A stretch of DNA of 64,000 nt, taken from contig NZ_JBIPKH010000011.1 in NCBI RefSeq assembly GCF_044068625.1, positions 1 to 64,000 of the forward strand, in the 5' to 3' direction. The DNA comes from Desulfurivibrio sp044068625. Lineage in GTDB: Bacteria > Desulfobacterota > Desulfobulbia > Desulfobulbales > Desulfurivibrionaceae. Positions 43,101 through 50,593 of the stretch are shown here, piece by piece. The position numbers and the translations under genes were made by a program. Numbering within the stretch: the first letter of the stretch is position 1; each line of letters begins with the position of its first letter. Under the pieces are notes generated by a model. It was given only the letters and a program-made list of their open reading frames with translations. It was not told the origin of the DNA and made no database searches.

Positions 43101-43805
43101 ATGGAATGCCTTTGCGCCAAAACGGCTCCGGCGGGGGTGAAGACGGCGGCGGTTTGCCTGGGGCAATTATGGATCTTCAACGATCTGGCCCCGGACGAGC
43201 GGGAGTTTATGGCCGGGGCGGCCCGCCGCCGCCAATTCGCCGTCGGCGAGACCATCTTCGCCCGGGGGGAACCGGCCGACGACCTGTTTCTGCTCAAATG
43301 TGGCCGGGTCAAGCTGAGTCGGGTGCTGGAGGATGGCCGGGGGCTGACCCTGGATATCCGCCAGGCTGGCGATTTCATCGGCGAAACCATGCTGGCCGCC
43401 ACCGGAATTTACCCGGTGGACGCCGTCTGCCTGGAACCCGTGATGACCTGCGGTTTTACTCGCCGCCAACTGGAAGAGATCGTCCTGGCCCACCCCAATA
43501 TCGCCTTGCAACTGATCCGCAACCTGAGCGCCCGCCTGGCGACCATGACCGAAAAGGTGGGCAACATGGCCGGCGGCACCATTGGCCGACGCCTGCACCG
43601 GCTGTTGGCCGCCATGGCCGCCGAACACGGTCGGCCTCGCCCCGATGGCCGGCTGCTGCTGCCCTTTGTCCTGACCCATGAAGAGCTGAGCTTTCTGGCT
43701 GGAGTCCACCGGGTCAGCATCACCCGGGCCCTGGGAGAATTGAAGGAGGCGGGACTGGTCGTCCAGGAAGGAAGGTATCTGCTGGTGGCCCCGAACGAGG
43801 ACTAA
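43101..43805 (+). CDS. Crp/Fnr-family transcriptional regulator
   Basis: 234 aa. The cyclic-nucleotide-type effector domain covers residues about 28-140 (EREFMAGAARRRQFAVGETI, DDLFLLKCGRVKLSRVL). The C-terminal helix-turn-helix reads LTHEELSFLAGVHRVSITRALGELKEAGLV. The N-terminus has cysteines at 3, 5 and 19, and two more lie near residues 113-120 (AVCLEPVMTCGF), so an Fnr-like Fe-S cluster or thiol sensing is possible but not proven. Its start lies 3 nt after the predicted end of the mini-selenoprotein. Likely targets are the dyad at 43822 and the flavoprotein gene behind it. Confidence 0.88.
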   Translation: MECLCAKTAPAGVKTAAVCLGQLWIFNDLAPDEREFMAGAARRRQFAVGETIFARGEPADDLFLLKCGRVKLSRVLEDGRGLTLDIRQAGDFIGETMLAATGIYPVDAVCLEPVMTCGFTRRQLEEIVLAHPNIALQLIRNLSARLATMTEKVGNMAGGTIGRRLHRLLAAMAAEHGRPRPDGRLLLPFVLTHEELSFLAGVHRVSITRALGELKEAGLVVQEGRYLLVAPNED

Positions 43806-43821
43806 AATAAAAAACTACTCT

Positions 43822-43837
43822 TGTAGCAACGGCTACA
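43822..43837. promoter_or_regulatory. Crp/Fnr-geometry palindrome between the regulator and the flavoprotein gene
   Basis: TGTAGC-AACG-GCTACA is a perfect 6-4-6 inverted repeat, 17 nt after the regulator stop and 84 nt before the flavoprotein gene. There is no T-run, so a terminator is less likely than an operator. The adjacent Crp/Fnr protein is the obvious candidate ligand. Confidence 0.5.
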
Positions 43838-43921
43838 GCATGGGGAGATAATGCCGCTTAGAGTGCCGGTAATCGTTCCGCAGCAGCGCTTACCCGATCA
43901 CTCAACCAAGGAGGAACCGCC

Positions 43922-44569
43922 ATGGCGCATCCCCAAATTATCGGTCTTTCCGGCAGCCCCATCAAAAATTCCAACACCGACCGGCTGGTGCAGGCGGTAT
44001 TGGCCGGCAGTGGCCTGCCGACGGAGTTTGTCAAGCTCAGCCGGCTGCGCATCGGCCCCTGCCGGGCCTGCTTGGGCTGCGTGGAAGACAATGTCTGCAA
44101 GGTCAACGACGACTTCCCACCGCTGGGGGAAAAAATCCGCCGGGCCCGGGCTCTGGTGATCGGCGCCTATCCACCTTACGGCAGCGTCGATGGCTTCACC
44201 AAGGCTTTCCTGGAGCGGCTGTACAGCATGCGCCACCGCACCGGCCTCAACCGGGGCAAGGCGGCGGTGATCGCCATCACCGGCCTGGGCCGGGACGCCC
44301 CCGGCATTAAGGAGGCCGGCGACCAGATCAGCCACGCCCTGACCCTGGAAGGGATGGAAATTGTCGGCCGCTTGGAGGCGGAGGGCAACCCTGAGTGCCT
44401 GGTCTGCGGCCACGGCTCCGATTGCGAAATGAGCGCCCTGCCCTGGCTATTCGGCAAGGATCTGGCCATCGCTCCGGACAAATTCCGCCGGGTGGAAGAT
44501 CAGCCGGCCTGGCAACAGGCCGCCGAACTGGGTCGGAAACTGGCCGCCAGACATCACGCGAAGCCGTGA
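43922..44569 (+). CDS. NADPH-dependent FMN reductase / iron-sulfur flavoprotein-like
   Basis: 215 aa with a flavodoxin-like fold. The FMN phosphate loop is GLSGSPIKNSNTDRLVQAV. A cysteine cluster PCRACLGCVEDNVC (about residues 44-59) is like the compact CxxCxxC motifs of iron-sulfur flavoproteins. More cysteines follow in ECLVCGHGSDCEM (about 159-171), which may bind a second metal. It would pass electrons from NAD(P)H or ferredoxin to an acceptor. A strong AAGGAGGAACC precedes ATG 43922. The 5' dyad suggests control by the neighbouring Crp/Fnr regulator. Confidence 0.8.
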   Translation: MAHPQIIGLSGSPIKNSNTDRLVQAVLAGSGLPTEFVKLSRLRIGPCRACLGCVEDNVCKVNDDFPPLGEKIRRARALVIGAYPPYGSVDGFTKAFLERLYSMRHRTGLNRGKAAVIAITGLGRDAPGIKEAGDQISHALTLEGMEIVGRLEAEGNPECLVCGHGSDCEMSALPWLFGKDLAIAPDKFRRVEDQPAWQQAAELGRKLAARHHAKP

Positions 44570-44575
44570 TCTGTT

Positions 44576-44651
44576 TAAAATCGCGCGTAAAATCGGGGTA
44601 AAATCGGGGCACATACACATAACACATAAAATCGGGTCAGACACCATTTCT
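44576..44651. repeat. Short tandem repeats plus REP-like copy B
   Basis: Three units of 11-12 bp (TAAAATCGCGCG at 44576, TAAAATCGGGG at 44588 and 44599) are followed at 44625-44651 by a 27-bp sequence identical to that at 45608-45634. Just outside any gene. Probably debris of a REP/IS200-type element. The rest of this 238-bp gap holds a dyad before the AhpD-like gene and nothing else I recognise. Confidence 0.65.
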
Positions 44652-44759
44652 TTCCCGATGAGTGATAAGGCCTGGCACAAGCCCGCCGACCGCCCTGGCC
44701 GGCAACGCAAGGCAAAAAAGAGTTACCAAGCGCGCCCGGTCGGCGCCAGTTATTAAAAC

Positions 44760-44775
44760 GTAAGTGATTGCTTAC
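44760..44775. promoter_or_regulatory. Operator-like dyad upstream of the AhpD-like gene
   Basis: GTAAG-TGATTG-CTTAC is a perfect inverted repeat with a 6-bp centre, 33 nt before the start codon. Such sites are typical of TetR- or Crp-family repressors/activators overlapping a promoter. No TetR gene is present in the window. Confidence 0.45.
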
Positions 44776-44807
44776 ATTAAAACAAATATATCGGGAGACA
44801 ATCAAAG

Positions 44808-45209
44808 ATGGAATGCAAAATGCTGGAAGAAGAACAGGCTACGGGAAAAACGGCGGAACTCTACGATGAGATCCGGTCCAAATTCGGTATGGTACCCAAC
44901 TTCTTCAAGGCCCAGGCGGCCGTTGATCCGGACTGGGCCTTAAACAACTGGGTCCGGGTCAAGCAGATCATGCTGAAGCAGGGGGCCCTGGACCGCAAGA
45001 CCAAGGAGCTCATCGCCATGGTGGTCGCTGTGATGACCAATTGCCAGTACTGTCACCTGGCCCACAAGACCATGGCCATGATGGCCGGAGCCACCGAAGA
45101 AGAACTCAACGAAACCGCCATGGTGATGGAGCTGTTCACCAGTTTTTCCTCCATTGCCAGCTCCCTGGAGGTCCCGTGCGACGTAACACCAGTCATGGTG
45201 CGAAAATGA
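44808..45209 (+). CDS. Carboxymuconolactone decarboxylase/AhpD-family protein
   Basis: 133 aa. The AhpD catalytic pair is in NCQYCHLAHKTMAMMAGA (Cys-x-x-Cys-x3-His), the core of alkylhydroperoxidase-like thiol reductases. Members reduce peroxides via lipoamide-type thiols, or act on unknown substrates. CGGGAGAC precedes ATG 44808. Its stop overlaps the DUF1638 gene by 4 nt. Together with the flavoprotein, the Cys-Sec membrane protein and the Crp/Fnr regulator it makes a thiol-redox neighbourhood. Confidence 0.85.
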   Translation: MECKMLEEEQATGKTAELYDEIRSKFGMVPNFFKAQAAVDPDWALNNWVRVKQIMLKQGALDRKTKELIAMVVAVMTNCQYCHLAHKTMAMMAGATEEELNETAMVMELFTSFSSIASSLEVPCDVTPVMVRK

Positions 45210-45745
45210 AAGCCGGGCCGCGACCTAAAACCGTCGTGGCCTGCCAGGTGCTGGTGCCCGAACTGCAAGCCGTTCTGGGCTCCCGCGCCGACCTGGAGAT
45301 CATTTCCCTGCCGGCGGCGCTGCATACGGACATGGACCGGTTGAACCGGGAGCTGGACGATCAGCTTGCCATTTGTCGCCAAAACCAGGAAAATGAACTG
45401 TGCGTGGTGTACGGCAGGGCCTGCTCGCCGGGTATCGAGGGGGTGGCGGAAAGTCACCGGGCTGCCTGCCTGGAGGCGGATAATTGCCTGGATGCCCTGC
45501 TGGGACCGCGGAAGACCGAAGCGGAGGCCGAAGGGGCCTTCGTGCTGACGCCGGGGTGGATCCGGGCCTGGCCCTCCATCATGGAGGCCATGGGCTGGGA
45601 CGGGGTCCATAAAATCGGGTCAGACACCATTTCTCATCTTTTTCCGGAACGGATCATCTACCTGGCCGGGGAACTGATCGACGATCACCACGCCCTGGTC
45701 CGGATTTTCAGCGAGCTGCCGCCGCCGACCGGCCCGGATCTTTGA
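45206..45745 (+). CDS. DUF1638-family protein with a repeat inserted in frame
   Basis: 179 aa. DUF1638 hallmarks are visible: VVACQVLVPELQAVL near the start, CVVYGRACSPGIEGVA and ADNCLDALLGPRK in the middle, and GAFVLTPGWIRAWPSIMEAM toward the end. Its biochemical role is unknown; related genes are found beside corrinoid methyltransferases. A 27-bp REP-like copy (45608-45634) supplies exactly nine codons, HKIGSDTIS, between GWDGV and HLFPERIIYL, keeping the frame. It starts by ATGA overlap with the AhpD-like gene, so the two are coupled. Its end abuts a truncated DUF4143 ATPase remnant. Confidence 0.72.
   Translation: MKAGPRPKTVVACQVLVPELQAVLGSRADLEIISLPAALHTDMDRLNRELDDQLAICRQNQENELCVVYGRACSPGIEGVAESHRAACLEADNCLDALLGPRKTEAEAEGAFVLTPGWIRAWPSIMEAMGWDGVHKIGSDTISHLFPERIIYLAGELIDDHHALVRIFSELPPPTGPDL
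45608..45634. repeat. REP-like copy C inside the DUF1638 coding sequence
   Basis: 27 bp identical to 44625-44651, lying in the DUF1638 frame as nine codons. It keeps the gene open. The second perfect copy is 983 bp upstream, between the flavoprotein and the AhpD-like gene. Confidence 0.75.
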
Positions 45746-46229
45746 TTTTCACCTCCACCCCCTCAATTTTTACGAAGTCATCAAGCTGAAAGAGAGTTTG
45801 TCGCCGGAACAGTTGCAGGCGCTGTCCGCTCCGTCCGCCCCCCCCTTTATTTTTCACGCCGTCCGTTCCTGGCTGCACCCAAGCCCGGACCCGTACAGCA
45901 GCCTGGTCCAGCCGGCGACGGCCGACCCCATGTGGATCGGGCGGCTGGTGGAGGCGACGGTGATCACCCAGTACCGCCAGTATTACCCCACCTACTACAT
46001 CAAGGCCGAAGGTGAAGTCGATCTGGCCCTGGTGGTGGAAAACGGTTTTGAACCTCTGGAAATCAAGTGGACCGAACAACTGCGCCCCAAAGACCTCAAG
46101 CAGATCGCCAAGTACCGCAACGGCCGCATCCTGGCCAAATCCCGCCAGCCGGGCCTGATCAACGGCATCCCCAGCGAGCCCCTGCCCCTGGCCCTGCTAC
46201 GCCTCGGCGCCCGGCCCCGCCCGGTTTAG
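45735..46229 (+). pseudogene. 3' remnant of an AAA/DUF4143-type ATPase gene
   Basis: An open frame from 45735 encodes RIFDFHLHPLNFYEV, then EAEGEVDLALVV-like text (YIKAEGEVDLALVVENGFEP) and LEIKWTEQLRPKDLKQIAKY. These are the C-terminal DUF4143 and nuclease-like end of ATP-binding proteins. The N-terminal AAA domain and a start codon in that frame are missing; the first in-frame candidate start is the codon at 45798. The break coincides with the end of the DUF1638 gene. It is a deletion remnant, unlikely to make a working protein. Confidence 0.65.
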
Positions 46230-46440
46230 TTGCACGGGTTGTCGTCGATGCCCCGTTTTTTTTGCCAGGGCGGCTGAAAGGGATTGCTTGTCACCTCACC
46301 ACCAGAGGAATAAATTGACATTCCTCCGGTTTTTGGTTATTTGTGACAAATTGTGACGAAATTATGACCGGGCCGGGCAATTGCCGGGCCGGGTTTGGCC
46401 CTTAACCACAGACGATCGACGAAAAGGCGGTGAAAGTTAA
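46230..46440. promoter_or_regulatory. rpsU upstream region with a candidate -35 box
   Basis: TTGACA (46315-46320) is followed at 17 bp by the weak -10 TATTTG (46338-46343). Two TTGTGAC copies (46341 and 46351) and a repeated GGGCCGGG around CAATT (46369-46390) lie between them and the gene. I see no gene here. Confidence 0.35.
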
Positions 46441-46635
46441 ATGATCGAGGTTGAAGTCAGGGGTGACGTTGAGCACGCCATCCGGATTCTCAAGAAGAAG
46501 CTCCAGCTTGACGGGATGAAGAAAGAGCTGAAGCGGCGCGAATTTTACGAGAAACCCAGCGCCAAGCGTCGTCGCAAGACGGCGGAGTCGCGGCGGAAGC
46601 TGCGGAAGCTGCAGTTCAGAATGGAACGGGACTAA
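46441..46635 (+). CDS. rpsU: 30S ribosomal protein S21
   Basis: 64 aa, strongly basic, matching S21 throughout: MIEVEVRGDVEHAIRILKKK and REFYEKPSAKRRRKTAESRR. S21 sits near the anti-Shine-Dalgarno end of 16S rRNA and helps initiation. GGCGGTGAAAG precedes ATG 46441. An intrinsic terminator lies 56 nt after the stop. It marks the right end of the accessory region. Confidence 0.95.
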   Translation: MIEVEVRGDVEHAIRILKKKLQLDGMKKELKRREFYEKPSAKRRRKTAESRRKLRKLQFRMERD

Positions 46636-46658
46636 GGTCCGCTTGCCGGTCTGCTCAA

Positions 46659-47633
46659 ATGAACAGCCCAGGCGGGACGAAACTCCCAGCTAAACGCCCC
46701 GGCCCCTCCCCAGTAGGAGGAGGCTCCGGGGCGTTTTCATTTCTCCCTCCCCTGCTGGACTATTTTCTCCAGTACCTGGCCGCCGAGCGTCGCCTGGCGG
46801 CCAACACCCTGGCGGCTTATCAGGCCGATCTCGTTTCCTTTTTCGATTTTTTGGCCGTTGGCCGGGCGGACTTAAGCGGCATCGATGCCGTCGGGCCGGA
46901 AGATCTGCGGGCCTACCTGGAAAATTGCCACCGCCGGGGGATCGCTCCCCGCAGCAGCGCCCGCCGGGTCTCGGCCCTGCGCGCCTTTTTCCGCTTTCTC
47001 CGCCGGGAGAACCTGATTAGTCACGATCCTTCCGCCCTGCTCGACCTGCCCAAACCCGGCCGCTCCCTGCCCAAGGTTCTGACGATCTCCGAGGTCAACC
47101 GCCTGCTGACGCCCCCGGCTCAGCCCACCCCCCTGGCCCTGCGCAACCACGCCATGCTGCACCTGCTTTATGCCAGTGGGCTGCGGGTTTCCGAACTGGT
47201 CAAATTGCCGGTGAGCGGGGTCAACCAGGCCGGTCATCTGCGGGTACTGGGCAAGGGGAGCAAGGAGCGGCTGATCCCCTTTGGCCAGGCCGCCGGCCAG
47301 GCCCTGGCCGCCTACATCACCCAGGGCCGGCCCCGCCTGCTCAGGAAGCGGCGCAGCGACATGCTCTTCGTCACCGCCCGGGGCGGCGCCATGACCCGGC
47401 TCCGCTTCTGGCAGATTATCCGCGAGTGCTCCCGGCTCAACGGAATTGCAAAGCCGATCAGCCCCCATATCCTGCGCCACTCCTTTGCCACCCATTTGCT
47501 GGAGCATGGCGCCGATCTGCGGGCGGTTCAGATGATGCTGGGCCATGCCGATATCGCCACCACCCAGATCTACACCCATGTCGACGCCGCCCGGCTCAAG
47601 GCGGTCCACAGCAAGTTTCATCCCCGCGGCTGA
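46659..47633 (+). CDS. Tyrosine recombinase XerD/XerC
   Basis: Up to 324 aa. The core is complete: a SAM-like N-terminal DNA-binding domain (LLDYFLQYLAAERRLAANTL), then the catalytic residues Arg in YASGLRVSELVKL, Lys in GKGSKERLIP, His-x-x-Arg in HILRHSFATHLL, His in LGHADIATT and nucleophile Tyr in QIYTHVDAARL. It resolves chromosome dimers at dif, usually with a partner Xer. The start is uncertain. ATG 46659 would translate through the rpsU terminator (46692-46737), giving a low-complexity NSPGGTKLPAKRPGPSPVGG stretch. Conserved sequence begins about codon 30, near CTG 46752, but no ATG, GTG or TTG lies there. Confidence 0.88.
   Translation: MNSPGGTKLPAKRPGPSPVGGGSGAFSFLPPLLDYFLQYLAAERRLAANTLAAYQADLVSFFDFLAVGRADLSGIDAVGPEDLRAYLENCHRRGIAPRSSARRVSALRAFFRFLRRENLISHDPSALLDLPKPGRSLPKVLTISEVNRLLTPPAQPTPLALRNHAMLHLLYASGLRVSELVKLPVSGVNQAGHLRVLGKGSKERLIPFGQAAGQALAAYITQGRPRLLRKRRSDMLFVTARGGAMTRLRFWQIIRECSRLNGIAKPISPHILRHSFATHLLEHGADLRAVQMMLGHADIATTQIYTHVDAARLKAVHSKFHPRG
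46692..46737 (+). terminator. Intrinsic terminator after rpsU
   Basis: AAACGCCCCGG (46692-46702) pairs with CCGGGGCGTTT (46726-46736), with a further CCTCC/GGAGG inner stem, ending in TTTT (46734-46737). It is buried in the apparent 5' end of the xer gene. Confidence 0.8.
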
Positions 47634-47707
47634 ACCCCGGCCGCCACTTACCCCTTTCCTCTTGGCCCCAATCATGCTAAGTAGCCACTTTTTTGCCCGG
47701 AGCAGCC

Positions 47708-49330
47708 ATGATCCATTTCAACAAAGTCACCCGTCAGCACGGCCCCCAGATCCTCTTTCAAGAGGCCAGCTTTCAGATTCCGCCCAATACCCGCACCGGC
47801 CTGGTAGGGCCCAACGGGGCCGGTAAGACCACGATCTTTCGCCTGATCACCGGCGAGGAGCAGCCGGATCGGGGAGAGGTCTCCCGCCCCGGCCAGACCG
47901 TGATCGGCTACTTCTCCCAGGAGATGGGCGAGATGGCCGGCCGTTCGGCCCTGGCCGAGGTGATGGCGGCTTCGGCCCGTACCGTCGAATTGGGCGCCCG
48001 GATGGCGGAGATGGAAGCCGCCATGGCCGAGCCCATGGAGCCCGATGAGCTGGAAAGTCTCCTGGCCCGCTACGGGGAGGTGGTGGAGGAGTTCGAGCAT
48101 CGGGGCGGCTACGACCTGGAGGCCCGGGCCCAGGCGGTGCTCACCGGCCTGGGGATCGGTCCCGAGGATTACCGCCGGCCGGTGGAGTCGTTCTCCGGCG
48201 GCTGGAAGATGCGGATCGGGCTGGCTAAAATTCTTACCATCAACCCCGATGTTCTTCTGCTGGACGAACCCACCAACCACCTGGACATGGAGTCGATCAT
48301 CTGGCTGGAGAACTGGCTGGTCAACGATTTCAAGGGGTCCCTGCTGATGACCTGCCATGACCGCGATTTTATGAATCGCCTGGTCAGCCGGGTGGTGGAG
48401 GTGGCCAACCAGCAGGTGACCACCTACACCGGCAACTACGATTTTTACGAACGGGAACGGGAGATCCGGCGGGAACAACTGGTGGCCAGCCACCGCCGCC
48501 AGCAGGAGATGCTGGCCAAGGAGGAGGAGTTTATCGCCCGGTTTGCCGCCCGGGCCTCCCATGCCGCCCAGGTCCAGTCCCGGGTCAAGAAGATCGAGAA
48601 GATTGAGCGGATCGAGCTGCCCGCCGAACAGCGGCTGGTCAAGTTCAGCTTTGCCGAAACCCCGCGCAGTGGCGATGACGTGATCCGGCTGGAAAATCTG
48701 GCCAAGGTCTGGCCCCGACCCGATGGCGGCGAAAGGTCGATCTTCGGCGGCATCTCAGGCCTGATCAAACGCCAGGACAAGATCGCGGTGGTGGGGGTCA
48801 ACGGGGCCGGTAAGTCGACCTTTTTGAAGGTCCTGGCCGGCCGGACCGAACCCAGCAACGGTAGCGCCACCCTGGGGGCCTCGGTGGTTCCCGGCTATTT
48901 CAGCCAGCACGCCATGGAGGTGCTGGACCCCAAACTGACCGTCTTCGAGACGGTGCAAACGGCCCTGCCCCAGGCCGGGGTGGGGGTGATCCGCAATATC
49001 CTGGCCGCCTTCCTCTTCCGGGGTGATGAGATCGACAAGCGGATCGCCAATCTCTCCGGCGGCGAGAAGAGCCGGGTGGTGCTGGCCACCCTGCTCTCCC
49101 GGCCTCTCAATCTCCTGATCCTGGACGAGCCCACCAACCATCTCGATATCCAGTCCCGGGAGATCCTGCTGGCGGCCCTTAAGGAGTTCGCCGGCACCGT
49201 GGTCCTGGTCAGCCACGACCGCCATTTCCTGCGGGCGGTGGCCAACCGGGTCTTCGAGATCGACCACGGCGAGCTGCGGAGCTATGAAGGGGACTACCAC
49301 TACTACCTGGAGAAGAGCGGTCGGGCTTGA
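47708..49330 (+). CDS. ABC-F family ATP-binding protein
   Basis: 540 aa with two ATP-binding cassettes and no membrane segments. Cassette 1 has GLVGPNGAGKTTIFRLITG, FSGGWKMRIGLAKIL and LLLDEPTNHLDMESI; cassette 2 has VVGVNGAGKSTFLKVLAG, NLSGGEKSRVVLATLL and LILDEPTNHLDIQS. A charged linker (QLVASHRRQQEMLAKEEEFI) joins them. ABC-F proteins bind ribosomes and act in translation control or antibiotic protection; the subfamily (EttA, Uup, YheS or YbiT) is not settled. ATG 47708 was preferred to an upstream TTG because CCGGAGC lies before it and MIHFNKVTRQHG is the family start. Confidence 0.93.
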   Translation: MIHFNKVTRQHGPQILFQEASFQIPPNTRTGLVGPNGAGKTTIFRLITGEEQPDRGEVSRPGQTVIGYFSQEMGEMAGRSALAEVMAASARTVELGARMAEMEAAMAEPMEPDELESLLARYGEVVEEFEHRGGYDLEARAQAVLTGLGIGPEDYRRPVESFSGGWKMRIGLAKILTINPDVLLLDEPTNHLDMESIIWLENWLVNDFKGSLLMTCHDRDFMNRLVSRVVEVANQQVTTYTGNYDFYEREREIRREQLVASHRRQQEMLAKEEEFIARFAARASHAAQVQSRVKKIEKIERIELPAEQRLVKFSFAETPRSGDDVIRLENLAKVWPRPDGGERSIFGGISGLIKRQDKIAVVGVNGAGKSTFLKVLAGRTEPSNGSATLGASVVPGYFSQHAMEVLDPKLTVFETVQTALPQAGVGVIRNILAAFLFRGDEIDKRIANLSGGEKSRVVLATLLSRPLNLLILDEPTNHLDIQSREILLAALKEFAGTVVLVSHDRHFLRAVANRVFEIDHGELRSYEGDYHYYLEKSGRA

Positions 49331-49371
49331 CCCTCCCCACCGGGAATGGTTGTTTGTAAACTAAAATTAAT

Positions 49372-49411
49372 TTGACAGGCGGTTGAATCTTGCTGTCTTA
49401 TCGACTATTCT
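49372..49411 (+). promoter_or_regulatory. Promoter region for the sensor lipoprotein-kinase operon
   Basis: TTGACA (49372-49377) with TCTTAT (49396-49401) at 18 bp, and overlapping TTGAAT (49383-49388) with TATTCT (49406-49411) at 17 bp. An A/T-rich tract (49350-49371) lies upstream, like an UP element. Confidence 0.45.
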
Positions 49412-49465
49412 GGTACGAGGCTCTCCGCTTTGGGGCTATACCACGATAGGGATGGGAGGACGGCG

Positions 49466-50593
49466 ATGAAGAGATGCCTGTTTTTATTGCTGTTGTTGGC
49501 GGCTTTTTTTCTTCCCCTTGCCGGGTGTGAGCGGAAAACGGCGGAGCCGCCCCTTATCCGCTTCGGCCACGCCCCCCACGACCACCACGCGGCCCTCTAT
49601 ATCGCCGCCCTGAACCCGGATTACTTCCGGGATAATGGCGGGGTTTTTCTCCGGGAGCAGACTTTCAAGACCGATTATGACCTGATTGCCGATGGTCGGG
49701 TTATCGCCCGGCTGCAGATCGTCCCCGATGAGGGAGGAATCCGTTTGATCCGCCGTTTGGCCGAAAAACAGGTTGATCTGGCCTATGGCGGGGTCCCGGC
49801 CATGCTCGTCCTGATCGACCAGGGTAGTGAGGTGCGGATCCTGCTGCCCTTGATGGGGGAAGGGGCCGGGTTTGTCGTGAACCGGGATCTGCCGGCGGAC
49901 TCCTGGGCCGCCTTCGTCGAATATGTCCAAAAGAGCCCGGTGCCGGTCAGGATCGGCTACCGGATCGGAGTTTCAGTGCAGAACCTCGCCTTTGAGGCCG
50001 CCCTGCGGAGTGCCGGCCTTAGTTATTCCCGCCGGGTCGATGATGATTCCCAAGCCCAGGTGGTGCTGCTCAATCTGCATGGCAGCGACCGGCTCTTTGC
50101 CGCCCTGGAGAGCGGATTGATCGACGGGTTTGTGATCAATCAGCCCCTGGTGGCGAAGGCGGAAGTTCAACAGGTGGGCCGGCTGCTGGTGAACCTGCGG
50201 GATCTGCCGCCGGCCGGGAGCTGGGTGGGCATGCCCTGTTGCGCCCTGGCCGGGGACGAGAGTTTTGTCCGCCGCCACCCCAGGGAGGTTGCGGCCCTGC
50301 TCTCGCTGCTGAAGCGCGCCAACGACCATATCAACGAATATCCCGAAGCCAGCGCCCTCCAGATAGCGGCCTGGCTGGAGATCGATCCCGAAATCGAGCG
50401 CAGATCGCTGCCGACCATCCGCTACTCCAACGAGTTTGACCACAACTGGTACCGGGGGGTCAACCACTGGCTGGACACCATGATCGAGGGAGGGGAGTTG
50501 AAGGGGGTGGTGGCGGCGGCCCGGCGGGAAAACAGGGTTGACGAGGTGATCTACAGCTCGGCCACCCGCGACTTGCGGCGGCCCACCCCATGA
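49466..50593 (+). CDS. Periplasmic substrate-binding lipoprotein, THI5/NMT1-SsuA type
   Basis: 375 aa from ATG 49466 (GGGAGGA upstream). Lipoprotein signal MKRCLFLLLLLAAFFLPLAGC with lipobox LAGC, acylated at Cys21. The body resembles NitT/TauT-type ligand-binding proteins (FGHAPHDHHAALYIAALNPD, ...LAYGGVPAML..., ELKGVVAAARRENRVDEVIY). Instead of ABC transporter genes, a hybrid histidine kinase follows with a 4-nt overlap, so it probably serves as the extracellular ligand sensor of that kinase. Ligand unknown. Confidence 0.82.
   Translation: MKRCLFLLLLLAAFFLPLAGCERKTAEPPLIRFGHAPHDHHAALYIAALNPDYFRDNGGVFLREQTFKTDYDLIADGRVIARLQIVPDEGGIRLIRRLAEKQVDLAYGGVPAMLVLIDQGSEVRILLPLMGEGAGFVVNRDLPADSWAAFVEYVQKSPVPVRIGYRIGVSVQNLAFEAALRSAGLSYSRRVDDDSQAQVVLLNLHGSDRLFAALESGLIDGFVINQPLVAKAEVQQVGRLLVNLRDLPPAGSWVGMPCCALAGDESFVRRHPREVAALLSLLKRANDHINEYPEASALQIAAWLEIDPEIERRSLPTIRYSNEFDHNWYRGVNHWLDTMIEGGELKGVVAAARRENRVDEVIYSSATRDLRRPTP

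Noticed and set aside
45041..45205. N-terminal extension of the DUF1638 protein
   Set aside because: The extension overlaps the AhpD-like gene in another frame; the ATGA overlap at 45206 is the natural start and matches the family N-terminus.
46369..46390. GGGCCGGG-CAATT repeat as a terminator before rpsU
   Set aside because: It lacks a consistent long stem and a T-run; more likely simple GC-rich sequence.
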